Shown here one piece after another: positions 8,227-17,380 of a stretch of DNA of 25,996 nt. Position 1 is the stretch's first letter. Every line of letters starts with the position of its first letter. The notes under the pieces are model-generated. The model searched no databases, had not been told where the DNA came from, and saw nothing but the letters and a program-made list of their open reading frames with translations. Made by a program: the position numbers and the translations under genes. This DNA is from Bacilli bacterium (GTDB lineage: Bacteria; Bacillota_I; Bacilli_A; RFN20; CAG-826): contig JAKSVY010000021.1 in assembly GCA_024413875.1 (NCBI GenBank), forward strand, positions 1-25,996. Direction: 5' to 3'.

Positions 8227-9222
8227 ATGTCTGAAATAAATACAATTAAAAGAGGCAAAAATAAAGTTGAAAGAAACTGGTTATTCACAGTTATCTTTAT
8301 TGTATTAGTTTTATACATTGTTGTTTTGGCTATTCCATTCTTATGGGCTTTATTAAATGCTTTTAAAACACCAGATGAATTCCATGGAACTTTTTTAATT
8401 AAGAAGAATCCTTTAGGCTGGCCTAAAAAGGGATTTACATTTGATAACTTCAAATACTTATTTAATGATGAAGTATTCTTTGGAACTAACCGCGGATTAA
8501 TGAATAACCTCGAACATCCAGATGAATTATCTGGTCGTATTGGTATTATTGGTAGAATGGGATCTGACGGCATGTATCATCCTGGTTTATTAACAAACTC
8601 TATTTTATACGCGGTTGGATGTGCAATTGCCGCTACATTAACACCATGTTTTACAGCTTATGCAGTTGCAAAATTCGATTTCAAATTCTCTAAAGTTATT
8701 TATACAATCGTCATCGTTGTTATGGCTTTACCTATTGTTGGTAGCTTACCTTCAGAAATTAAAGTCGCTACTGATTTAGGTATTATCGATACAATGCTCG
8801 GTATGTGGATTATGAAAGCTAACTTCTTAGGTCTATATTTCTTAGTCTTCCATGCACAATTTAAATCTATTTCTAATACTTATAGTGAAGCAGCACGTGT
8901 TGATGGTGCTTCTAATTTTAGAATTATGTTCCAAATCATTTTGCCATTTGCTTTTGGTACAATGATCACAGTCTTCTTATTAACATTCATTATGTTCTGG
9001 AATGATTATCAAACACCAATGAACTATTTACATAACAATCCTGTTTTAGCTCAAGGTATGATCAACTTCTATCGTTCTACATCTAATGAGTTTAAGGTTG
9101 TTCAAAAAACACCTGTTAAATTAGCTGTTATTTTATTGGCTGCAAGTCCAATTATTTTACTTGCATTATTATCTAGTAAAAAACTTACACAAAACCTCTC
9201 AGTAGGTGGCGTTAAAGAATAA
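8227..9222 (+). CDS. Sugar ABC transporter permease, MalG/UgpE-type
   Basis: This 331-aa second membrane subunit has a first transmembrane segment at about residues 18-40 ('LFTVIFIVLVLYIVVLAIPFLWALLNAFK'). A large polar insert follows, then five more hydrophobic segments. The EAA loop is E221-A-A-R-V-D-G, followed by 'ASNFRIMFQIILPFAFGT'. The RBS GGGAGA (8213-8218) lies inside the end of the previous gene, so the two permeases are tightly coupled. No ABC ATPase gene follows. In Firmicutes such importers often share a multitask MsmX-like ATPase encoded elsewhere, which probably applies here. Confidence 0.94.
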   Translation: MSEINTIKRGKNKVERNWLFTVIFIVLVLYIVVLAIPFLWALLNAFKTPDEFHGTFLIKKNPLGWPKKGFTFDNFKYLFNDEVFFGTNRGLMNNLEHPDELSGRIGIIGRMGSDGMYHPGLLTNSILYAVGCAIAATLTPCFTAYAVAKFDFKFSKVIYTIVIVVMALPIVGSLPSEIKVATDLGIIDTMLGMWIMKANFLGLYFLVFHAQFKSISNTYSEAARVDGASNFRIMFQIILPFAFGTMITVFLLTFIMFWNDYQTPMNYLHNNPVLAQGMINFYRSTSNEFKVVQKTPVKLAVILLAASPIILLALLSSKKLTQNLSVGGVKE

Positions 9223-9250
9223 TCAAAAACAAAACAAAGGAGGATAAACA

Positions 9251-12200
9251 ATGAAGAAAAAGAATTTAAAAGTTGCTATACCATTGTTTATTTTGGCATC
9301 TGGCTTAGTAGTTGGATCAAGTGTATTGGTTTCAAATGCTATTAAAAACGATGCAAAAACTGCATTAAAAGCAGAATACTACATGAACGATACTGTTTAT
9401 GTCAGTAAAAAACAAGTTAACTGCAATGGTGTCATGAAAGATGGAAACATCACTGTTAAAACACCTAGCGGTAAATCATTCTCAGTTAAGGATTCTTTTA
9501 AAACTACAGAATTCGGTAGATATGAAGTTATCTATTCCGCATCTTACGAAGGCGCTACATATTCAATGAGCGAAAGCTTCCTTACTGTAAGAAGAGCAAC
9601 TGACTTATTTACTTTAAGTGAAGGCAATTTAAGCGATGCAAGTTTAGCTCAAGATACATATTTGTACGATGGTGCTTATTACGGTGTAAGAGCAACAATT
9701 TCAGCCGGAGCATCTGTCTGCTTCAATCAAATCATTGATTTCAATAACTTATCAATGGATCGTCCTCTTTTATCAGTATTAGTTGAACCACACTGCGCTA
9801 GCGGTGCTGACTGTTCACTTCTTGAATTTGAGTTCACTGATATTGATGACCCATCAAATGCTATTGTTATGACATATAGTGCAGGTGATGGCTATGGCTA
9901 TTTAAGAAGTGGTCAAAAAGGTGGAGACCAAAAAGGATGGCAAAACTATAGTGCATCTAATATTTCTAAATGCCACACAAACCAATTTGGTAACCCAATG
10001 TTCTTATCTTTTGATAGAAAGAACTGTGAAACAAAGAATAGTGCATATCCATTAGATATGTATTTTGAACCTGAATCTTGCCAATTATATGGTGCAAGAA
10101 CACGTTGTTATCCATGGGGAACAACTCCTTCATATGTTATCGATTACGATAGCACAGCAATCTGGGGCGAAAATGCTTGGAAGGGCTTTACAAACGGCAA
10201 AGCAACTTTAAAAGTTACTCCAAAGCAAACTGCTTCTCCTAACGTCACATTATTCTTTAATAGTATTTATACATATGATTTATCTGATGACAAATTCATC
10301 GATACAGAAGCTCCTATTCTTTCATTAGAAAAGATTGCTCAAAGAAACGTTGCTCCACAAGCAAAAGTTGGAGAACCATATAGAATCTTTGATTGTTCTG
10401 CTTTTGATGGATACGATGGTTCAGTTGAATCTAAAGTTGAAGTTAAATACGTTAACCCAACAAACCACGCTTTAAGCGATGTTAGTATCAAGGATGGTAC
10501 ATTTATTCCAACAATCCCTGGTACATATGAATTAGTTTATAGTGCAACTGATTTATCAGGTAACACAAATACAAGAACTGTTAGTGTTGTTGCATCTAAT
10601 AACATTTCTCCATTAGAAATTGCTATTAATGATGAAGACAAAGTTGCTGAAATTTTCCAAGATGTAAATATTCTTCCAGCAAGTGCTGCTAAAGTTTCTG
10701 GCGGTAGTGGCGACTACAATGTTTTCAGAACAATTTATAAACCAAATGGTAGAATTCTCGATACAAAAGAAGACTTTATCTCTTTAGATGATGTCGGTGA
10801 TTATAAAGTTGTTTATGAAGCAATTGACTACTTAGGACATCATGGTAGCAAAACAATTACAATCAAATCTAATAATAGAGATAAACCAAAGATCATGGGA
10901 ACATTCTCTTTCCCTGATGCTTTATTAAAAGGATTTACATACGAAATCCCTACATTATATGCAAAAGAATGTACAAGCGAAGGCGTTATTACTAAAGAAG
11001 CTGTTGTTTTAATCAACGGCAAACAATATAAAGAACCATCATTCGTCGCTGATGGTGAAAGTGTTCGTATTCAATATGTTGTTAAAGGTTCTAACGGAGC
11101 TGAAGAAAGAATTACTCATGAATATGAAGTTAGAGATGGCGAAGAAGGTAGAAGACAAGATAAATACTTCTTATGCGAAGATTCTGATGTCGTATTAGAA
11201 AGAAACTATGTTGAATACAACACAACATCTGATACTAATAAGACTTCATTTATTAATAAAATTAACTCTCGTTCATTTACATTAGTTTTCAACTATGACT
11301 TCAACACATTCAACGCTGATGGAGTTAAAGTTACTCTTGAAGACGAAACAAGAACACATTCATACACATTAGACGTTGCAATTAGCAAAACTGATAGCAA
11401 ACTTAACTATCCAGGATGTGTTAACCAACCAACAATTGCAACTCAATATGATAACGGAACAAATAAGATGAGACTTTCTTATAACTCTGCTAAAGGCACA
11501 GTTACTGATATTGACTCTAACGTTTTATGTTCTGTTACTAAAGATGATAATGGCAAACCATTTGCTGGATTTAATGGTTATATCTATTTAACTATTTCCA
11601 TTGTTAAACCAGATCCAGTTGCAGGTTCCAGAATCATGATTGAAAGATTATCTAACCAAACATTAGGTTATAGAGCTAAAGATATCTCTCGTGCTGAAGA
11701 TACAATCTCTCCAGAAATTTATCTTGATTACGAATTTGATAGAAAACAAATTATTGGTTCAACATTCGTTGTTCCAAAGGCTTTATCTTGTGACGTTTTA
11801 AACCCAATTGAAACATTCACAGTTGAAATGTATTCAAGAACTGAAGACGGCAAAGTAAAAGATACAATTATCGAAAAGACTGATGCTGGTGTTGAACATA
11901 TAGTCAAATTAGACAAATTTGATAACTACTTAATCAAATATACCTCAGTTGATAAAGCTGGTAACGATGTTGTCTTAACTAGACTTTTATATGTCGTTGA
12001 AAATCAACCTCCAATGCTTGATGTTGATTTCTCTAAGATTCAAAAAGCATATTACTTTGGCGACGCTGTTGGTTTACCAACATACAAAGTCAGCGATAAC
12101 TCAGGACACTATGAAGTTGATATCTATGTAATGGATCCACATTCAAGAATGTATTTATTACAAACAGATATCGATGGACAAGTTAAATCAATGTTAGATA

Positions 12201-12352
12201 CAGACCTTGGTTTATACGAAGCTGATTTCGTTGTCAATAAGACACAATGGATGCCTGAATTTGTTGGAGAATACAAGTTTATTGTTGTAGCTAAAGATAG
12301 CTGCCATAACTATTCTTCATCAGAATATGTATTCCATGTTGTTGAAAAATAA
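9251..12352 (+). CDS. Large exported protein with several bacterial Ig-like (DUF5011-type) domains
   Basis: The protein is 1033 aa with an N-terminal hydrophobic helix (about residues 8-32) and no lipobox, so it is either a cleaved Sec substrate or stays membrane-anchored by its N-terminus. The first Ig-like unit (about 45-118) contains 'TTEFGRYEVIYSASYEGATYS'. A DUF5011-like domain spans about 351-450, beginning 'DTEAPILSLEK' and ending 'PGTYELVYSATDLSGNTNTRTVSVV'. Similar domains lie at about 455-545, 817-910 and 917-1033. Two beta-rich regions between them (about 125-345 and 650-815) look like jelly-roll or CBM-type modules, though no family is recognised. No sortase signal or C-terminal anchor is visible. 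It is the largest gene of the operon and has the strongest RBS (AAAGGAGGA at 9236-9244). A role in binding or presenting glycan next to the importer is inferred from context. Confidence 0.82.
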   Translation: MKKKNLKVAIPLFILASGLVVGSSVLVSNAIKNDAKTALKAEYYMNDTVYVSKKQVNCNGVMKDGNITVKTPSGKSFSVKDSFKTTEFGRYEVIYSASYEGATYSMSESFLTVRRATDLFTLSEGNLSDASLAQDTYLYDGAYYGVRATISAGASVCFNQIIDFNNLSMDRPLLSVLVEPHCASGADCSLLEFEFTDIDDPSNAIVMTYSAGDGYGYLRSGQKGGDQKGWQNYSASNISKCHTNQFGNPMFLSFDRKNCETKNSAYPLDMYFEPESCQLYGARTRCYPWGTTPSYVIDYDSTAIWGENAWKGFTNGKATLKVTPKQTASPNVTLFFNSIYTYDLSDDKFIDTEAPILSLEKIAQRNVAPQAKVGEPYRIFDCSAFDGYDGSVESKVEVKYVNPTNHALSDVSIKDGTFIPTIPGTYELVYSATDLSGNTNTRTVSVVASNNISPLEIAINDEDKVAEIFQDVNILPASAAKVSGGSGDYNVFRTIYKPNGRILDTKEDFISLDDVGDYKVVYEAIDYLGHHGSKTITIKSNNRDKPKIMGTFSFPDALLKGFTYEIPTLYAKECTSEGVITKEAVVLINGKQYKEPSFVADGESVRIQYVVKGSNGAEERITHEYEVRDGEEGRRQDKYFLCEDSDVVLERNYVEYNTTSDTNKTSFINKINSRSFTLVFNYDFNTFNADGVKVTLEDETRTHSYTLDVAISKTDSKLNYPGCVNQPTIATQYDNGTNKMRLSYNSAKGTVTDIDSNVLCSVTKDDNGKPFAGFNGYIYLTISIVKPDPVAGSRIMIERLSNQTLGYRAKDISRAEDTISPEIYLDYEFDRKQIIGSTFVVPKALSCDVLNPIETFTVEMYSRTEDGKVKDTIIEKTDAGVEHIVKLDKFDNYLIKYTSVDKAGNDVVLTRLLYVVENQPPMLDVDFSKIQKAYYFGDAVGLPTYKVSDNSGHYEVDIYVMDPHSRMYLLQTDIDGQVKSMLDTDLGLYEADFVVNKTQWMPEFVGEYKFIVVAKDSCHNYSSSEYVFHVVEK

Positions 12353-12365
12353 GGAGGAATGAAAG

Positions 12366-14324
12366 ATGAGAAAAGTTAAAAAATTAATTTCTTCAATTAT
12401 CTTAGGCCTTACTTCTATTACCCTCTTAGCAGGATGTGGAAATAAAGATGAAGGTCCTATCTATAATCCTGAAACAAAAGAAATTCCACAAAGCCAATAT
12501 TACTTCGTTAATAATGGCGTTACTGAATACGAAATTCTTTATCCAGCATCTGACAAAACTTCTTACATGTCCTATGCTATTACAGAATTAAGAACATTCT
12601 TTGAAAAAGCTACAGGAACTGCAATCAATGCGATTAATGATAATGATTTAGTAAATCCACATGGATATTACATTTCATTAGGTAATACTACTTTATTTAA
12701 AGAAAGTGGTATCACTCCTACACAAGAATTAGGATACTCAGGTTATGGTATCAAAATGATAGATAAAGTCGTTTATATCTATTGTGGTGATTTGCATAAA
12801 AACGAAGGTGTCCTCAATGGTGTTTATCGTTTATTAAACGATGCATTTAAATTTGAAGTATTCGCTTCTGATGAAATCTATGTTGAACCAACTCACACAC
12901 GTAAATTATTCAAATATGATGAAGAGTTCTTACCAACATTCGATATTCGTGAACTTGCTTTCAATGGCTTATTCACAGACTCTGACTATTTAAAGAGAAT
13001 GAGACAAATCACAAGATTTGGTGACACTAAAGAATGGTTTCCAAATTTCTATGCCCACTCTCAAATTAACATGCTCTTAAAAAGAGAAAAATATGAAGCT
13101 GAACATCCAGAATGGTACTTACCAATTATGTCACGTTATGGTAACCTCCACTGGGGTTTAGGCATTACATATAATGAATCAACAGGTGAACTTGAATTCT
13201 CTGCAGCTGCTGATGAAATTAGAGATGCAATGGCATTTGAAGTTATCGAAGTATTAAAGAAATACACAGAACAAACAATTATTACTATTGGTGAAGAAGA
13301 CGAACCACAATTCTGTTCATGTGATAACTGCAAATACTTAATGGAAAAAGTTGCTGGTTATCAATCTGGCTTACAAATCATCTTCGTCAATAGAGTTATC
13401 GAAAAAGTTGAAGAATGGATTGCAGAAGAATGCCCAGGAAGAGAAATGCAATACGTCATTTTCGCATATCATGGCGCTACTATTACTCCTCCAATTAGAA
13501 AGAATGCAAATGGACAATATGAAGCATTATCTAAATATGTTTGGCCACATGAAAAGATGTATATCGAATATGCTCCTATTTCTGCTGCATACGATCATTC
13601 ATTCTACGATTATCAAAACGCATCCTATAAAGAATACATTACAGGTTGGAACTTCTTAGCTCCAAATAGAATTACTTTATGGACATATAACACAAACTTC
13701 TCTAACTACTTCATTAACTTCAATGACTTCTCAGTATTTGAAGCAAATGTTAGATTCTTCGCTGAAAATGGTGTTGGCTATTACTTTGGCCAAGGTAACC
13801 ACAACGCAAAAGCTCCAACATTGCAAGAAATGAGAGTATTCGTTGAAAGTAATTTAATCTATGATGTCGATAAAGAATCATATGATTCATTAGCCCGCCG
13901 CTTTATGAAACATTACTATAAAGAAGCTGGTGATGATTTATATCGTTACATGGATTTATTAAGAGAAAATTATGCTCATTATCAAGCAGCAGAAAAAGAT
14001 GTATATGGCAGCATTTATTCATCAATTTGTAATACTGATTTATATCCAGAATCATTTGTTGCAAAACTTAAAGGTTGCTTAGATGATGCTTTAGCTCATA
14101 TCGCTGGTTTAATCACAACAAACCCAGATCAATACGAATTATTAAAGAACAGAATTATGGCTCAATACTGTTCCGTATATTTCATCATCTTGAAATTACA
14201 TAAGTCTATGTATACAGATGAACAAATTGCATATTTCAAAGAAAACTTATATAAGTATGCAGAAATGTTCAAATTCGACCACGCTAATGAAGCTGGCGCA
14301 TTTGACAATACATATTTCGGTTAG
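12366..14324 (+). CDS. DUF4838-type lipoprotein, glycoside-hydrolase-like
   Basis: This 652-aa lipoprotein (lipobox L-A-G-C, Cys24) has the architecture of DUF4838 proteins. Residues about 50-175 resemble the small N-terminal domain found before GH20 and GH67 catalytic domains ('YMSYAITELRTFFEKATGT ... GYYISLGNT ... YGIKMIDKVVYIYCGD..KNEGVLNGVYRLL'). The DUF4838 barrel-like region follows from about 190, with 'FDIRELAFNG' and a 'GEEDEPQFCSCDNC' segment (C317, C319, C322) that matches the family's C-x-C-x-x-C cluster. DUF4838 proteins occur in polysaccharide-use loci and are thought to be related to alpha-glucuronidase-like hydrolases, but the substrate is unknown. RBS AAGGAGGA overlaps the stop codon of the preceding gene. 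It is predicted to act on the outer face of the membrane before import. Confidence 0.85.
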   Translation: MRKVKKLISSIILGLTSITLLAGCGNKDEGPIYNPETKEIPQSQYYFVNNGVTEYEILYPASDKTSYMSYAITELRTFFEKATGTAINAINDNDLVNPHGYYISLGNTTLFKESGITPTQELGYSGYGIKMIDKVVYIYCGDLHKNEGVLNGVYRLLNDAFKFEVFASDEIYVEPTHTRKLFKYDEEFLPTFDIRELAFNGLFTDSDYLKRMRQITRFGDTKEWFPNFYAHSQINMLLKREKYEAEHPEWYLPIMSRYGNLHWGLGITYNESTGELEFSAAADEIRDAMAFEVIEVLKKYTEQTIITIGEEDEPQFCSCDNCKYLMEKVAGYQSGLQIIFVNRVIEKVEEWIAEECPGREMQYVIFAYHGATITPPIRKNANGQYEALSKYVWPHEKMYIEYAPISAAYDHSFYDYQNASYKEYITGWNFLAPNRITLWTYNTNFSNYFINFNDFSVFEANVRFFAENGVGYYFGQGNHNAKAPTLQEMRVFVESNLIYDVDKESYDSLARRFMKHYYKEAGDDLYRYMDLLRENYAHYQAAEKDVYGSIYSSICNTDLYPESFVAKLKGCLDDALAHIAGLITTNPDQYELLKNRIMAQYCSVYFIILKLHKSMYTDEQIAYFKENLYKYAEMFKFDHANEAGAFDNTYFG

Positions 14325-14338
14325 GGAGGAAAAAGAAA

Positions 14339-15886
14339 ATGAAAAAGATTACTAAATTATTAACATTATCACTTCTCTCTTTCCAACTTATCGCTTGTGG
14401 CGGTAACAAGAGCGGCCAAGAAAATAACAATGAAGTTGAATCATCTTGGAACGATGAATCAACAATTAAATTAGAAGAAATGAGTTCATCAATTGCCGTT
14501 GGTGAAACTTATCAAATTAAAGTCACTTCTAGCGGATCATTTACATACACTTCTACAAATGAAAGTGTTGCTACTGTATCTAGTAGTGGTTTAATTACCG
14601 CTGTTAGTGAAGGCGAAGCTGCTATTAAGGTCAGTAATGATAACGATTTCGTTTATTTCCGTATTTCCATCGGAAACACTGCTGGAGGTCAATCTACTGA
14701 CAAGGTGAGTATTTATCTTCCAACAACTAGTTTGTCCTTTTATATCGGCGAAAAATACACTTTAAACCCAAAATTAATGGTAGAAGACAAAGAACTTGAA
14801 GGTGCTACATTCGAATACGTATCTTCACGTCTTGGTGTTGCTAATGTAATTGATAGTGTTATCACGGCTTGTAATACTGGTACATCAACAATTACAATTA
14901 CCGCTACTAAAGGTAACGTCACAGCAACAACTACAATAGAAGTTAATGTTTTTGAAACTTTAACTTATTTAGTTCCTGATTTTGAAACAAGACAAGTTGT
15001 CTCTGGCTCACCATTAGATTTATGCTTTGTCCTTGTTCAAAATTCAGAAATGATTACTTATGGAATTAGCGATCCAGTTTATACAGTAAGCGATACAAAT
15101 ATTGCTTATGTTGATAACAACCAATTATTCGCAATCCATAAAGGCTATTTCACACTTAACGCTAGTGTTACTTTTGATGGAGAAACTTATTCTTGTGATG
15201 TTGAATTAACAAGTAAAGAACTCTACAAAGTTACATATACTGTTGATGGTGTTAAAATTCATGAAGAAGATGTCATAAGTGGTGACTATATTTCTTATGA
15301 CGTAACTCCAACTAAGAAAGATTGCGTTTTCAAATGCTGGGCAAATGGTGATGTAACTATTACAAATGAAACACCTATTAACGAACCATTAAACTTAACA
15401 GCTAAATGGTTAGCATATTCTGATGATGTTAATAGTGAATTAACAACATTATTATGGGATTATTCGACAGGTACTGAAATCACAGTTGATAATGGTGGTG
15501 GTACATTCCTTTGGGAAGACTATCGTTTCCCAGATACACATATCAACGTATTATTAGTTGCTAAACGTAGTGAAATTTCAAATATCATTATGCCTAAATT
15601 TGAATATGCATTATTCCCTGCTGTTAGCTTCTATTTCATCATGCAATTTAGAGAAGCAAAATTTGTCTATGGCAACTATACTTCTCCAACGGTTAATGAA
15701 TTTGCTAGATGCCAGGTTTCTATCGTTGGTAACAAAGTTTATTTCAATGGTGTAAATACCGGTGAAACAGTTTCTAACGATGTTTATAATGCAGCTGAAT
15801 CATTTGCATTCAAGATTAAATGTCCTGCAAATATCGGTGGTAGATTATTCGTAACTGGTTTCTACGCACATTTATCTGAAATTTAA
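14339..15886 (+). CDS. Lipoprotein with BIG2-type Ig domains and an InlB B-repeat-like domain
   Basis: This 515-aa lipoprotein (lipobox L-I-A-C, Cys20) has an acidic, Asn/Ser-rich linker. A BIG2-type domain follows at about 43-105, with the signature 'VGETYQIKVTSSGSFTYTSTNESVATVSSSGLITAVSEGEAAIKV'-like order of strands. A second Ig-like unit lies at about 123-205 and a weaker third one at about 205-290. Residues about 297-355 ('YKVTYTVDGVKIHEEDVISGDYI...CWANGDVTITNE....LTAKW') match the InlB B-repeat/Flg_new type. The last 150 residues form an unrecognised domain. No catalytic motif is seen. A surface scaffold or glycan-binding role is inferred from the operon. RBS GGGAGGA (14324-14330) starts at the stop codon of the previous gene. 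Confidence 0.85.
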   Translation: MKKITKLLTLSLLSFQLIACGGNKSGQENNNEVESSWNDESTIKLEEMSSSIAVGETYQIKVTSSGSFTYTSTNESVATVSSSGLITAVSEGEAAIKVSNDNDFVYFRISIGNTAGGQSTDKVSIYLPTTSLSFYIGEKYTLNPKLMVEDKELEGATFEYVSSRLGVANVIDSVITACNTGTSTITITATKGNVTATTTIEVNVFETLTYLVPDFETRQVVSGSPLDLCFVLVQNSEMITYGISDPVYTVSDTNIAYVDNNQLFAIHKGYFTLNASVTFDGETYSCDVELTSKELYKVTYTVDGVKIHEEDVISGDYISYDVTPTKKDCVFKCWANGDVTITNETPINEPLNLTAKWLAYSDDVNSELTTLLWDYSTGTEITVDNGGGTFLWEDYRFPDTHINVLLVAKRSEISNIIMPKFEYALFPAVSFYFIMQFREAKFVYGNYTSPTVNEFARCQVSIVGNKVYFNGVNTGETVSNDVYNAAESFAFKIKCPANIGGRLFVTGFYAHLSEI

Positions 15887-15896
15887 TTGTTTATAT

Positions 15897-17369
15897 ATGA
15901 ATAAAAAATACCATTCTTTAGTCCTTACTATATTTTCATTGCTCTTATCATCTTGTGGTAATGGCAATACTTCAAGTAATGAACCTGAATGGTTTTTTTC
16001 TGCCACTTTACATTGGCAAATGCAAGACGGCGTTAAAGTAAATCAAGGCACTCATCAATTTAGTGATTGGGTAATTGATCACGATGCAACTTGTGTTGAG
16101 GATGGAAGTAAATCTTCAACATGTAAAATCTGTCATTATAAAAAAGAAGAATCACTTCCTAAAACTGGCCACTCCTATGGAGAGTGGACTACTGAAGGAA
16201 ATATTTCTACAAGAACATGTTCTAAATGTGGGGATGTTCAATCTGTAGAAAGAAGTGAATCAATTTCATTTCAAAATCCATTTAATGGAGCAACAGTAGA
16301 TCTATGTCATCCGGTTATTAGAGATTTAATTAATCATAAAAATGATGATGATTATGTCGCTACTCACCTGATGCAAAATCGTACATATAGTTCTGGTAAA
16401 TCATATGACTATCAAACATACATTGATATTAATATCGTTGATTCCAAAGCTAGAACAACCACATATACACTAAATTTAGCAACTGATAATGAGTTCACAA
16501 ATATCATTGATACTTATGTTACTAAGAGCTCCTCTATTAGATTAGATGGCATCCTCATTCCGGGCATGACATATTTCTATAAAGTTGAATCCGATGATGG
16601 CGATTACTCCGCTATTGATAGCTTTGTTACAAAAGATGACTCTGTTAGATTTATTACATGCGGGGGAGTTCAAAATGTCCGTGATATCGGAGGAAGAGAA
16701 ACAATTGATGGTAAACATATAAAATACGGTCTTGTTTATCGTGGAGCAGGTCTTAACGATGGAACTGTTTCAGCGATGGATGCAAAATCACGAGAAGTGT
16801 TTAATAAGCTTGGCATGCGTGGAGAACTCGATTTAAGAGAAAACGCTTCAACATTAAATGCTTGGAATCCATCCCTACCACATATTTGCGTTAATGGAGG
16901 ATGGTATACATATTTATATGATACTCAAGAAAAGATTGATGGTTTAAAACAAAGCCTAATCTTCTTATCTAATAAAAATAATTATCCAGCATATTTCCAT
17001 TGCACATATGGGATGGATAGAACTGGTACTTTAGCATATATCCTTTTAGGTTTATTAGGCGTAAGCGAAGCCGATATATATTTGGATTATGAATTAACTG
17101 ATTATTCTTCGGTTGCAGGAACATCTACCTCACACTGTGAAAGAGCGGTTATTGATCCAATTGGGCAAGGACAATATGCCTTTAATTACACGGCATCTAA
17201 GTGGAGCGATGGAGAAACATTAAGAACCCCAGTTTATAAATGCATTAACCAATTTAAAACAACATATAAAGGTGAAAACTTACAAGCTAGTATTACTAAA
17301 TACTTACTTGAAAAAGTAGAACTACCTCAAATATATATTGATAGATTAAAAGAAAACTTACTTTTCTGA
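15897..17369 (+). CDS. Secreted lipoprotein phosphatase: Cys/His repeats, FN3-like region and PTP-type domain
   Basis: This 490-aa lipoprotein (lipobox L-S-S-C, Cys20) has a short Cys/His repeat region (C66, C76-x-x-C79, 'PKTGHSYGEW', C108-x-x-C111) like that of the two large lipoproteins near the left end of the window. An FN3-like beta region follows at about 140-248. From about residue 251 there is a tyrosine-phosphatase-like domain of the Y_phosphatase3 type: 'VQNVRDIGGRETIDGKHIKYGLVYRGAGL', then the P-loop H368-C369-T-Y-G-M-D-R375-T-G. Cys369 is the expected nucleophile and Arg375 the phosphate-binding residue. The position after Gly is Met instead of the usual Lys. Family members hydrolyse phosphotyrosine, phosphoinositides or other phosphoesters; the substrate here is unknown. 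There is no Shine-Dalgarno site before the ATG 10 bp after the previous stop, so translational coupling is likely. It ends in TGA, the only TGA stop among the complete genes. Confidence 0.87.
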   Translation: MNKKYHSLVLTIFSLLLSSCGNGNTSSNEPEWFFSATLHWQMQDGVKVNQGTHQFSDWVIDHDATCVEDGSKSSTCKICHYKKEESLPKTGHSYGEWTTEGNISTRTCSKCGDVQSVERSESISFQNPFNGATVDLCHPVIRDLINHKNDDDYVATHLMQNRTYSSGKSYDYQTYIDINIVDSKARTTTYTLNLATDNEFTNIIDTYVTKSSSIRLDGILIPGMTYFYKVESDDGDYSAIDSFVTKDDSVRFITCGGVQNVRDIGGRETIDGKHIKYGLVYRGAGLNDGTVSAMDAKSREVFNKLGMRGELDLRENASTLNAWNPSLPHICVNGGWYTYLYDTQEKIDGLKQSLIFLSNKNNYPAYFHCTYGMDRTGTLAYILLGLLGVSEADIYLDYELTDYSSVAGTSTSHCERAVIDPIGQGQYAFNYTASKWSDGETLRTPVYKCINQFKTTYKGENLQASITKYLLEKVELPQIYIDRLKENLLF

Positions 17370-17380
17370 GGTGAGATAAT

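Noticed and set aside
8220..8573. A 117-codon minus-strand frame inside the second permease gene
   Set aside because: It lies wholly opposite a permease with conserved motifs; its Pro/Ile-rich translation looks like no protein family.
17367..17369. Possible use of the Mycoplasma code, in which TGA is tryptophan
   Set aside because: TGA at this position ends the phosphatase right after a plausible C-terminus and next to the following gene's RBS, and all other tryptophans use TGG.
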